Below are positions 13,091 through 24,089 of a DNA stretch of 64,000 nucleotides, in pieces. Position 1 is the stretch's first letter, and the number at the start of each line of letters is the position of its first letter. Origin of the DNA: Corbicula japonica (lineage: Eukaryota; Mollusca; Bivalvia; Venerida; Cyrenidae). Both the position numbers and the translations under genes were made by a program. Below the pieces are notes generated by a model, which saw only the letters and a list, made by a program, of their open reading frames with translations, did not search any database and was not told the DNA's origin. The stretch lies in the NCBI GenBank assembly GCA_038501625.1, contig JAZAYU010000178.1:1-64000 (forward strand). Direction: 5' to 3'.

Positions 13091-13822
13091 ATTATTTAAA
13101 TGATTGATATGGAACCGAAAATAAATGTCCCCAATCATTACCTTTTTCATTACTCTGCAACTCTTCAAAAATATTTTATATTTATTCCCCTTTCCAGTTC
13201 ATTTTTTCAATCCCCCTTGTCACATTATTACTTATACTATCATTCACTTGTTAATTTTAATTCTGTTTGATCATAAATGTTGGGCCATAGTTTTTCTTTC
13301 AATATCAAAATGCATTTATTTCAAACAAATGGAATAGTCGAGAGTACTGTCCTCTCTGGCAGCTCTTTTTCTATTAAATATCGTATTGTTTGCAAAACTC
13401 TGCCAATTTAGTTATGTTCAATATGCTAAAGAGCAAAGGCGCCCCGGATAGCTATTTTGCAGTAACTTGCAATATCGTACTACCGTTCGTAATTCATAAT
13501 TTTTTCAGTGTTATTCGTAATTCGTAATTGTTTTTATAAAAAAAAGATGTAAAATCCTTTAACGGTATATTGTTTTGGTGGTTACTCCAATGAATAAACT
13601 GTTAATAAATGTAAAATACAGGTTAAAATGTCTGTTTAAAGTTCAGCAAACAATTATACATGTATACGACACAATGCAATAAAATTGTATTACTAACATA
13701 AATAACAAGCAAAATGTCGTACGAGCATTAAAAAAAATGAAAAAAAGTATCAAAAGATCGTATTCTCCACAACTTTATTAAACTACTTGCAAACTTAAAA
13801 ACAAGTGTGTTTACTGTTTAAG

Positions 13823-13868
13823 CAGGGTCTATTTAATTAGTTTTAATTAATTGATTAAATAGACCCTG
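13823..13868. repeat. 46-bp inverted repeat
   Basis: CAGGGTCTATTTAAT (13823-13837) is the exact reverse complement of ATTAAATAGACCCTG (13854-13868), with a 16-base AT-rich loop. Function unknown. Confidence 0.7.
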
Positions 13869-14552
13869 GTTTAAGTATGATACAGATTTACTTCCTTTCA
13901 AATAAAGTGCAATTTAAAGAGCATTTGATGGTATGAGACAAAAAAATGTCGTTCCTGTAAAATTTGTAAAAGTGACAATACGAGGTTTTGATATTAGGCC
14001 GACGACATGTATGTCAAATTGGAAATTTAATTTGACCGCAAGCGCCAATTAGGAAAAATAGTGTGATGTTTATTAATTTTTATTAATAGCTTCTAGTTTC
14101 GGTAACTGTTTGCAAGTAATTGATCTAAAATAAATAATATAAAATAAATGTTTCCTTTAAATGACAGTACAAAATTTATTTGTATAAATTATTCTCTGCG
14201 AAGTAGTAATTCAACACTTGCACGTAGTTATAGATATTGACTGTTTCGAACTTCATGTTTAAACATTGTGACCAAGGCACTTTCATTACAATCGGTCAGC
14301 GGATAACCGTAGGTTTGAAACATAGCAGTAATGCGTAGAATCGTCGTTTTTTTTCCAAAATTGTTTATGGATATCAACAAACTTTTCAGAAGACCATTAT
14401 TGCCTATGTTCATATATAGAAAATGTCACCAAAATAATATCTTTTAATGTTACTATTGGTTTTCTCGATTAATAATTGTGATTACGACTAGCATTGTTCG
14501 AATAATGTTGATGAACAACTAAAATATACACAAATTTCGTTGTTACAAAAAA

Positions 14553-14615
14553 GTGAAATATGCATATCAGGAATCGCCACACTCACAAAACACAGCCTCC
14601 CCACGCAGCGAGAGA

Positions 14616-14661
<46 letters not shown>

Positions 14662-15125
14662 ATGTTTGTTATACGTATGTCAATTCAAATAGGACGCCAA
14701 CAAACAATTAACGAAAAAGAAAACCCTTGGGGATACCGCCTTGAAACGGTCAGTGGCAAAACAAATTGCCAATGGGGGTTTAAACCAGGTTCTAGGTTGC
14801 ACCGACCTCACACTTGCCACAACAGGTTCTCATAGTAGTCAAATCAGCAAGAACACGATGATAGGAATAAAAGAAGCAAATCGAGCTTCTAGGTTCTTTA
14901 AAAAAAAAAGATTTCACTATAAACCATCATAAACTCTTAAACCCCTGCCACCGTCATGCAACCAAAGAGGTAAGTATAATGATCAGCTGTAGATGGGTTT
15001 ATCATCAGGCCTGCAGAGCGCTGCAGAATATCATGTTGGTAACATTTCTTTTTGAATTTACAGATGGTTTTTACGAATAACCGGGAGAAATTAACATTGA
15101 CTTATTTTCTTAAATTGATAACACG
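14553..15125 (+). repeat. R1 copy with internal deletion and GA microsatellite
   Basis: Begins GTGAAATATGCATATCAGGA. A (GA)n expansion at 14609-14660 replaces the usual GAAGAGAGGAAAAGAGAG text. The copy jumps from GGTTCTCATAGTAGTC straight to AAATCAGCAAGAACACGATG, so about 170 bases of the middle seen in other copies are missing. It ends in the AATAACCGGGAGAAATTAAC segment. Confidence 0.7.
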
Positions 15126-15129
15126 TAAT

Positions 15130-18005
15130 CATTTATTAAAAAATAAGCCAAACAGTATCATAAATTGAGTCACTGTTAGATCTACTGATTTGAATTATGT
15201 TAATTTGACATTAAAGTATAAGCATTAGAAATTTCTACGATAAAGTACAATTCATTACTCAAATAAATACACTGTTTTAAAAGGTTTCGCTTTCTAACGT
15301 TTAACGTTTACCAACAAAAAAAAAGAAATACACTTTACACACATCTACCTTATAAACCCCCTGACCGAAATACGATTTCTACGGTAAAATGGATTTTAAA
15401 AGTGATTTCAAAATGTTGTTTTTTAATCATGTACTTTTATACTGTTACTCAAGAACACAAAACATTGGCATTTAAAAAAGTTGACTCGAAATGAACCATA
15501 TTAAGGATGAACTATCTGTATAACAGCATTTGGCTTTTTGATTGGTAACAATTTATTAATTCTCAAAAGGATAAATACTATGGCATTATCAGCAAAAGCC
15601 ACCAACGGTACCTTCGCACGGGCGCACACACGTGCAAATGGATCTCTTCATTAAGACGCGTAAGTACAAAATGTAATACCCGTTGGAGTCCAATGCCTCG
15701 CATCCACCCTGGCTCCAAGTACATCTATACACGTGGTTACAATTTTAAAATATGCATAAAGGTAATTACAATGACATAATATTACCCCCGAGCAAAAACC
15801 ACAGACGATGCATTCGCGTCGGCAAAAGCTCGTTCAAATGTATCTCTTCTTTTAGATGCCGGAATAAGCAAACAAGTCCAGTGCAATTCGTTGGACGTTT
15901 TCACTGCTAGTTTGGGATTATGAATATAGTCCCCAAATTTCGATAGCAAAATAAATAACCATTGTAAAATAACACAGAATGATGCCATAGATTCAATTCT
16001 GATGTAGCGCCAGTCTGAACTCGGGCGAGAAAATCTTGTCATTACATGCAGTTTATATATATTATTTTTTTAAGTTAACATAGCGTAGTGAGTAAACCTT
16101 CTAAAGTGTTAGGCAATAAAATGCTTTTATTTGATACACAAAATGCTCAGACCTTATCAGTGATATAAAACATAGACAGTGAATAGGAAGCTACCGAACA
16201 CGACAAGTATGAAAACATTGCAGGCTTGGTTTGGTTGGGCCTGTTGATGAGCAGTAATGGAAATGGATATTACTGTCCAGTCCGCAAACCCCTGGGTTGA
16301 GTGCCATTCAATTTTTACACAAGATAACAGTACGATTTCGAGCCTCCCAAACAATAGTGGACATATGGCGAAGAACTTCGAACCTTCATTGTGATATTTT
16401 CAGATCAATAGCATTCCATGTACAATATAAAAAATAAATATAAACTTATTTATCTAATTTAAAATTGTTAAAATTAATTCTTATGTCAATGTAAAGGAAT
16501 AGCAGAAATATGTTATCAAAGTTATATGTAAAACGGATTACCAGTTTGGGGCCAAGAAACCAAGAACATAAAAAAACATCAAAACCACCACAGCCACCTA
16601 TTCTACCACCATCATCACCACCACCACCATCATCACCACCACCACCAAAACAACAACGTAAACAATAAAACACGGTGATATAAAAACGTTCAGTTATCAA
16701 CACACAACAAAATATATGCAAACTTACAATTATGTAGGCCTTCAGATGCTAATACCTTTAACGACATTCAATTTACAAACTGGAAATAGTGTGTGCCTGG
16801 TTCTTTAATATGTCATGTGCCCACGTCGATAAACACACATATTTTTTTTATTGACTCTTGACATTTTTGTGAAAATAAATTTTGAAAGTAAGCATAGTAT
16901 TCGTGACAAAATATACACAGGTTTTTGATTCAAATTCAACTATTAAAGAAATTGATATCAGTGCATAGAGGCGGTTTGGAACGTCCTATCTGTACCGCTG
17001 CTGCCAATGCCAGATAAATGGTAATTATAAGTACAGTTAAGACGGAATGTGTTGGCACAAAGTGGTTTGTTATCTTAACATCTCTAAAAGATTTATCTTG
17101 GTTAAATAACACGTAATTAATAGAAATGTGTTCCAGAAAGAATATTTTTTGCAGATATCATTCCTAAAGTAGATAAAACATTAACAAGAATGCGATGCAT
17201 AAAAAAGTCATGGGAAAGATAAACATCTGCACGTCGAGTTCCAAGCAATTGCCTAATCTCAACCATAATAGGGACGTTACAGAAATTCAACATGTAAAAG
17301 GTTGAATATCTTTACATGCATCCATCCATCCCCTCCCTCCCCTCCCAACCCACCTATCTAGATTAGATCAGATCAGATCTGATCTGATATGTCCTGTCCT
17401 GTTCATACATTTACCTTTCTTTGTGTTTCTATTATTGATCCGCTGTCGCAGCAAGTTAACATTATTTTTTATACGTCACATGAATCTGGTTAAACCAAAA
17501 TGTTTTACAATTATTTAATTAAACCTCATTTCTATGTTTTCTTACACAAATATAATTATAAAAGCATTATTAAGCAGAACCTATTTTATGTCAGCCAGCT
17601 AGTCATTTTATTTATTCATTTTAAATGTAGGATATGAATATTTTTATTTGTTCCGAATTCTGATCAACACCAGGAACTAATGGCTGTTCTTTTTTTTACA
17701 TACTTTATAAAGAATTATGTAATTCATAAATTGACCAATGTCACCTTCCAAAGAAGCTGTATGTAAATGGTCTGTTTTGCCATCAAACGTTTTGTTTCTT
17801 TCTAGACATTTCTGGCTGTTGTATACCATTGGGATTATTCTATCCGTGATATGATTCTACTTTGGTAACTGACATAACCATTATTCATGATATCATTTTG
17901 AAACCATTTTAAAACCACTTAGAGGCGTTTTATTTATTAAATCATGATACGTATTGGGAATATTATCGTAATCACACTTTTAAAAAATGACACAACACTT
18001 ACTTA
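15130..18005. other. Gene-free interval with repeat fragments
   Basis: Contents seen: R3 in reverse orientation at 16157-16354 (CGAACACGACAAGTATGAAA...CCAACC), a CCACCATCATCACC-type run at about 16575-16650, an R2 fragment at 16975-17300 (also at 57210-57530), and a perfect 22-bp palindrome ATCAGATCAGATCTGATCTGAT at 17367-17388 beside CCATCCATCC/CCCTCCC runs. No protein family recognised. Confidence 0.5.
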
Positions 18006-18007
18006 AA

Positions 18008-18110
18008 TCGCTTGTAGCTGCATGGTAACTTTGAGGTTTAATGAGATGGTAACTTTGTAGACGATCCCTCACTGTGGTGTACCAATGAGAGCATTATATT
18101 TAAGTGACTT
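18008..18110 (+). promoter_or_regulatory. Conserved proximal promoter of C1q unit 2
   Basis: A block shared with units 3, 4 and 5: CTTGTAGCTGCA, GGTAACTTTGTAGACGATCC, CACTGTGGTGTACCAATGAG, then AGCATTATATTTAAG, a TATA-like element. It lies about 125 bases before the ATG at 18227. Because the block survives among otherwise diverged flanks, it is likely the core promoter and transcription start region. Confidence 0.65.
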
Positions 18111-18226
18111 TCTTGGCTTGCTCTGGAAATTTGTGACCAGCTTTATTTTATTAGCTGGTAGAAAAATCCTGTTTGGTAATCGTCATAACGCGTGTTTCTT
18201 ATATCATAATAGAACTCATTATCGAA

Positions 18227-21200
18227 ATGTACGGGAAAACATCGCTTGTTTTAGTTTGTTTGACTTTAAAGATGACATTTGGTTTGGAACTGGAGTGTAC
18301 AATTTATCAATACCAGGAACAAATGATCGAAAAAATGGAAAATCTGGAAACATTCGTGAAGAAAATAAAAGACGACATGACAGCATTTCAACAAAGAGTA
18401 ATGGATGACATTAGTAGTTTGAAAGTGGAAGTGAAAGCAATTCAAGGTAACTACCTGTTTTTTATGCCATTGTTGTTAACAAAGTTGGTGGATCGACGGA
18501 ATGATTAAGATTGTTTAATTTAGTTGTTTTTTTTGTTAGAATAAAGCATATTGCTACAAATGTTGACAAATGTTTATATTTCTGACAGTCATTCTCAATA
18601 AGTTCATCAAATCGTCGCCTTAGTCCTTTAATATGAAAGAATAATTAGCCTTTGACATGTGTCCATGTTTAAGAATCGGTCGTACATATGAAATGCACAT
18701 GCCTTAATTTCCCCTTCCGGCCATCCTCCTATGTTGCCGTCCATCATTTTTTTGAATTTGGATAAAAATGAATATTATGAAGCCGATCTTCTTTATTATT
18801 AAGCGGTATGGTTAAGTATATCAAATTGTTACAGAACATAATAAAATATAATAAAGTTCAAAACGATCAGATTATTCTAAATATTCCATAAGTAACAATG
18901 AATCAATATTAGTAGTCCATTGAAATTCTTTAGTAGTGACGTTATGCAGGTCGCCATACATAAAAATTTAAAAAAGGTTTCAATACGTTATATTTACACA
19001 TCAACTTTGTCTCCTACGATGAAGTCTTATTTATCTAACGAATCATAATTCCTGATAGATAACAGAGTGACGTATTACTTTAAAGGGCGTGGCTAGAGTA
19101 GAACCGTTCATAATTTATTGGACGTTGCACAATGTTTTTTTTACGTGTGACGTCGCCGAACACGCACGCCACGAGTTGCTGCGAGAAAGCGTGCCGTAAT
19201 TCACTTTGTTGTCAACGTGGCTGTTCCAACAGACATTCGAAAAAGCCGTAATATCACGAATTCTTGTAATAATATCTGTATTAATAAGAGTATTTGTGTC
19301 TGTAAATATAGCTCTACTGAGTGCCAATGAAAACGCAACACTTTATGTGTTCTAAAATCAAAAGAAACCAATGAATCATTTATTGTCCACTGATTTTTTA
19401 AACTTTTTCTCCTACAGTAAACCGAACAAACGCGTGAAAGTTTCGTTTTCGCATGTAGACATGCATAGATAACCTCAAAACAAGTCCATTTGTAAACCTT
19501 TACAAACGGCTACACAAATCCTTAGTTTTTAAGTTTTACTCTATACAAATGTGAAAATGCCAAGATTTATAGACAACCAGCGACTTGAGATTTTAGGCAT
19601 GATCCAAGGAGGTATATCTCGACGTGAAATCGCTCGTCGAATGCATTGTTTGCCGTCGACAATTACTCGCTTGGCCCAACGACATCCCCTGTCTAAATTC
19701 TATTTTGTTTAGGGCCCATTGTTTTACTCGTAAAGGACAAACCCATTCTTTTACGTGGGGACCATACGCCGCTGAACAAGGAATGGTATTAATCTAAAAA
19801 TACACCATTGAAGGTTCCATGTTCAGCGCCATATGCATACCATCGTTTGGGAAGGATCAAAATTGTACTGTTTATTGGGGTAAATATTGAGTTGCGCTCT
19901 ACCCGTGGCTAGGTGGCGTGGTAAATACTATTCATTTCCATTGATGCCCATGAACAGGCTCAATCAAACCAATCATGCAATATATTCATATTTGTTGTGT
20001 TTGGTGGCTTTCAAAGTTCCCTTGTCATCTATTATTCATTTTAAAACACATCTATTTTTGCGAATTTATTAAACTTTTCCACACATCGAAAATATTCCAA
20101 AATGTAAAGTGTTGCGTTTTCATTGGCACTCAGTATATAAGGGTTGAATCGATAGATTATAATTTTCGTTTGGGAATGATAAACAGTTGGATAGTTTAAA
20201 GTGCGCGAGAAGCCATACGGGCTTCCCACACTTTAAACAACCCAACTGTTTTCCATACCCAAATGAAAACCAAATATCGATAAAATTCTTAAATATTATT
20301 GACTGTGTCAACGTTTTGGCTTCATCATAATAAAATGACAATTGTATTTTAATTATGTTAATAAATTAAGGGTTTATGAGGATATTCGTATCTCGTATTA
20401 CCGGTCTTGGTGTTTTTTTTTACTTGATAATGTAATATTGAGGTTCACTGCGCAGAAATCAGCAGCTCGGAAAGAAATGAGCAATAGAAATGAAAAAAAA
20501 ACAACAACAAACAAACTATGTTTTCGAGTAATTGTAAAACGGCACGGGTAATATGACGCCTAGACCGGCAACGTATACTCAAATATTTTATCAAAATACC
20601 ATGTAACTATATAGTCTCCTTCATAATTGAATGGTACTCATACCGTTTTTGCACTTAGGTGACGATTAAGCCAGTTTTATTAGTTCTTGGAAAAACATTA
20701 AAAAGGATCATATTGTATTATTTTGTTAAATAAACGAGAGTCTCCGTCAAAATATGAAGAAAAATTTGCACAAATACGTAGGTGATGAATTACCGGTACA
20801 TGAAGGGGCGTCCGAGTGCTTAAGGTTTCCGACTGAGAATCACTTGCCCTTCACCGCTGTAAGTTCGAGACCTACCAGGGTCAAAATCTTTCATGTGAGG
20901 AAGCTATCCAGCTAGCTTGCGGAACGTCGGTGGTTCTACCCAGGTGCCCGCTCGGGCCTGAAAATTGCCCTGAGGGGCACCTGGTGTCTTCCTCCACCAT
21001 GGAAAGCTGGTATGTCCACACCATAATGTCCTCGTTCAGAGGCGGGAGGGACATAAAACTGGGAAGTAACAACAACAACAATACCGGTACATGAGCAGCT
21101 ATGAATTCTTAGTTCTCACAACCAGCTCATAGAAATAATTTCCGATTTAATTAGCTGTTGCAATTGTTAATTGATTTAAAATGATAACAAGATTCATTCA

Positions 21201-23446
21201 TACATTGTAAAACATTGATGTTCTAAATCGACAGAAGTGAACGGCTTAAAATCTCATTGATACAGTCAGGCCTAAAATAAAATATTGTTTTTTTTCCCCA
21301 TCCACGACCGACCCGAAAAAATAGGCCCGACCCGAAAAATTTTATCGCCGTAACCTAAATGATGTTTTTTTTTTATTTCGTAAGAAAAACCTGGAGATAA
21401 AAAACGCAATTTTCCAATCATTTTGAGTACGAAACCGATCGCAAGTATTAGAGCAGTCGGTGATTATCAGACGCTTGTTGATAACGCATGAGAAAATGGC
21501 AAAACCGCACACCTCGCGAATGGCGTCGGACCATCGAAAAGGTCCGACAGATTTTGCTACTGTTCGGTAAAGTGTCGCATGTCGTCGGTTTTTTGTCCGG
21601 CGACTCTAATTCTAAGAGAAGCAACCTTTTCTTCTTTATAAACTCCGGTAACTTCCCTTCAGTCACAGTAAAAAAAATGTGATTGGTTGCCTTATTCATA
21701 TTGTCCAATCGCGAATTAGCTAACATCATCTAGCGGCCATGTTATGAAAAATGGTGTTTGGGCTTTCTAGCGTCGGCAGAGGATAGTCTCAAACTGGGGA
21801 CATTTCCCGAATCAAAAAGCAAATGCCGGCGTCTACGCCATTGTTTCGAGTTTATCGAAATTTTAAATGGTTTTGTTGCCCGTGTTGATTTTCGTCTCAC
21901 GGAAACAATAAAATGGAAGTCTAACAAAGTTTCATAGGATCAAAGTGTGAATTCGTTTGAAAAACAGGCGATCGACAGTCGAATTAAGTCATCTTTTATT
22001 AACCGGAAGTAGCGTAATAAATGTAGGATTACATGTACATCTCAACCATTTTCTTGTTTGTTATTCTGTGTAAAAATCAACTCGGTCCAAGCAAAAAACT
22101 GGTATTTTAAGTTTTATTGATGAAAGTTTTGTTAAAACTGAAATATAATTTTCAAACAAATGTACCTGAAAAATCAAAAACTAAATATTTTTCAATATCA
22201 TCTCCGTCTTTTTTCAGTCCGGCAGATTTTCTTACGGTCCGGCAGAATTTCATTGCTCGCCGGATCGAATGACTGGCAAGTCTGTAACCTAGGGAACATT
22301 CTGTTTGCGTGTCTGTTAAAATGGAGACACCAGTCTTTCTTTGGTATCCAAGAAAATTTGTAGATTGTTAACAGAGTTGACATTGTGTGATGACGAAGTT
22401 GTTCAGCCTGTTGGTGATTGAACATGGAAATTGAAAGCAAATGAATATCACCGGCTGTCCTATTTGCAACACTTGATTTGGAGTCAGAGTGTCCTGTTTC
22501 ATGTTGCAACACTGAGATGATCAGTACCTTAATATATCTCTATTACATCAATAATAATTACAGTACTTAAAGTTTTCATTGTCAAAATTTGAAATTTGTA
22601 TTACATTGGATTTCAGTTTTAAGTAATATTGACTTTTATTTCATTATTTATATAGCGCTATTCCTGGGCAGGCTTATCATAAGGACGACTTGGTCATTTT
22701 GCAGAAAGGCATTCAGCTGTTTATATTTAAACTTGGTACCTATATATTTAAGTTTTAAAGTGTTGGTATTCCCCTTGGAGTTATTCTTGGAATATCTAAA
22801 TGTGGAAAAATTTTGACCTACCTACCTACCTATGCTAAATCTGCTTGGGTCGGGATGGGGAAACAAAGAATATTTTGAGTCTGGCCTCATAGTAAATCAT
22901 GTATACATTTCTATGTCTTGCAATATGATAAAGAATGTTTTTAAGATTGTTCTACTTTGTTTAACCTTAAACCTATGCTTAGTATAAACGTTTAAAATTA
23001 TTACTTAATGTATCTCGTTGTATTTGTGATCAAGTGTTTATATTGTGTTTCGTTCCGACAAGATGCTGCGTTATCCATATCGCTAACATATACATATAAG
23101 AATATTATTATACGAATGCAGATTGAATAAACATCCATCCATACATCCATCCCATCCCATCCCATCCCATCCCATCCCATCCCATCCCACCCCCACCCCA
23201 CCCCATCCCACCCCACCCACCCACCCACCCACCTGTTGTATAATGTATTGTTTGAAATAGAATATACTTTACTGTGCATGCTTATATATTTCCTGCTTTA
23301 AGTTGTCTGTTAAAGATTCAGTCTAATAATAAAACTCAATGTAGAAACACGCTTGTGTTCGTCTCAATAATCAGTGAGTGATTGCCATACCATATCAACA
23401 ACAATACAACACCATCCATCCATCCATCCATCCATCGAAATCGCCC

Positions 23447-23541
<95 letters not shown>

Positions 23542-24089
23542 AAAACAAATAACATATGTAATTTGCATATTGTTAGATGTCTACAAAAATTAAATTTCGT
23601 TTTCCATTTCACTCAAAATTATATACATTTTTATGCTTATCAGATTAAAATTTATAATTTTATGTTGCAGATTCCACGGTGACACCAAGAGTTGTCTTCT
23701 ATGCTAAAGAGGTCACTAATACATCGCTTGTGAATCGAACCACTTTCATATACAAGACTATTGTGTTGAATGATGGCAACGGATACGACAACTCTACCGG
23801 AAGGTTTACAGCGCCGGCTGGAGGAACCTACCTGTTCACTGTTCAGTTTTGTATAAACACAAACGTTCCTAGCAACAGCCATGTTTTTTACGCCATTGTA
23901 TTAGATGGAGTTGAAATGAAAAAAGGTCTGTTCTACGACGACGACAATGAGAAATGCTACACTGCTGACGTTATTGTAATTCTTAAATCGGGAGCTCAGG
24001 TCTGGGTGACAGGTCCATTAGCAGCTGGATCACTTAACCAGGATCCGGGTCGCTGGAATACATTCAGTGGTGTCCTTCTGCATAAATAG
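18227..24089 (+). CDS. Secreted C1q-domain protein, unit 2 (two exons, intact)
   Basis: Exon 1 is 18227-18446 and ends ATTCAAG|GTAACT. Exon 2 is 23671-24089 and begins after TATGTTGCAG. The phase-1 junction completes an Asp codon, giving a 212-residue product. Residues 1-19 ([19 protein letters not shown]) form a signal peptide. Residues ~25-72 are a short charged coiled coil ([19 protein letters not shown]). Residues ~78-211 are a single C1q domain with the hallmarks [46 protein letters not shown] and the terminal [11 protein letters not shown]1q-domain proteins trimerise and bind microbial or other ligands, and bivalves carry very many. The coiled-coil exon is the shortest of the cluster (220 nt, against 382 nt in unit 4). 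The 5.2-kb intron holds a Tc1 relic, a hairpin, a SINE and microsatellites. The start is the ATG shared with the paralogues, downstream of the conserved promoter. Confidence 0.88.
19317..20133 (+). mobile_element. Deleted Tc1-like transposon
   Basis: Terminal inverted repeats of 29 bases begin CTGAGTGCCAATGAAAACGC and are mirrored at 20105-20133. TA lies immediately outside both ends (19315-19316 and 20134-20135). The interior retains only the N-terminal transposase region. The rest is replaced by R3 repeat text from about 19720. Located in the intron of C1q unit 2. Confidence 0.85.
19557..19712 (+). pseudogene. Tc1 transposase N-terminal helix-turn-helix remnant
   Basis: A 51-residue frame starting [17 protein letters not shown] and continuing through [12 protein letters not shown] and [11 protein letters not shown]. 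This is the paired-like DNA-binding helix-turn-helix typical of Tc1 transposases. It ends in a stop soon after the domain. The catalytic DDE region is absent, so the element cannot be autonomous. Confidence 0.8.
20148..20281. repeat. 134-bp hairpin beside the Tc1 relic
   Basis: Arms of about 63 bases pair imperfectly. The left arm contains CGTTTGGGAATGATAAACAG and GTTTAAAGTG. The right arm contains CACTTTAAAC and CTGTTTTCCATACCCAAATG. The loop is ATAC at 20214-20217. Probably a fold-back MITE. It starts 14 bases after the Tc1 right end. Confidence 0.7.
20804..21081 (+). mobile_element. tRNA-derived SINE with perfect 13-bp target duplication
   Basis: Direct repeats TACCGGTACATGA lie at 20791-20803 and 21082-21094. 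The 278-bp body starts with a tRNA-like head (GGGGCGTCCGAGTGCTTAAG...GTAAGTTCGAGACC, boxes A and B). It continues into a central domain (CCAGGTGCCCGCTC, GAGGGGCACCTGGTGTCTTC, CCACCATGGAAAGCTGG) and ends in a 3' tail AACAACAACAACAA. From memory this resembles the conserved central domain of widespread invertebrate SINE families (Nin/Meta type). That name needs a database check. The clean duplication suggests recent insertion. Confidence 0.85.
21100..23130. other. Intronic sequence of C1q unit 2 without recognised features
   Basis: Several short ORFs on both strands, none with family resemblance. No clear repeat boundaries. Confidence 0.4.
23132..23233. repeat. (CCCAT)n minisatellite grading into CCACCC
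   Basis: About ten CCCAT pentamers preceded by CATCCATC units and followed by CCCCA/CCACC variants, in the intron of C1q unit 2. Confidence 0.9.
23451..23538. repeat. (TA)44 microsatellite
   Basis: An uninterrupted TA run of 88 bases, preceded by (CATC)n at 23413-23435. It lies about 130 bases before the C1q exon at 23671. It generates spurious Ile/Tyr repeat ORFs. Confidence 0.95.

Larger units (their letters stand above)
11315..14004. mobile_element. 2.7-kb inverted-repeat element with 4-bp target duplication
   Basis: The ends are perfect inverted repeats of about 26 bases (left CGTCGGCCTAATATCAAAAC..., right ...GTTTTGATATTAGGCCGACG). They are flanked by direct ACAT at 11311-11314 and 14005-14008. 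The left end has a second copy of the terminal motif (CAAAACCTCGTATTTTACCA at about 11499). No transposase was recognised inside. The interior holds an R1 fragment and diverged tandem repeats. A 4-bp TSD would fit Chapaev or Ginger-like DNA transposons, but the class is open. Confidence 0.6.

Noticed and set aside
14609..14660. Glu/Arg-rich ORF over GAGA repeats
   Set aside because: Microsatellite translation within an R1 copy.
19115..19327. 70-codon - strand ORF beside the Tc1 end
   Set aside because: It crosses the transposon boundary and contains no recognisable domain.
23336..23682. ORFs of alternating Ile/Tyr on both strands
   Set aside because: Translations of the (TA)44 microsatellite.
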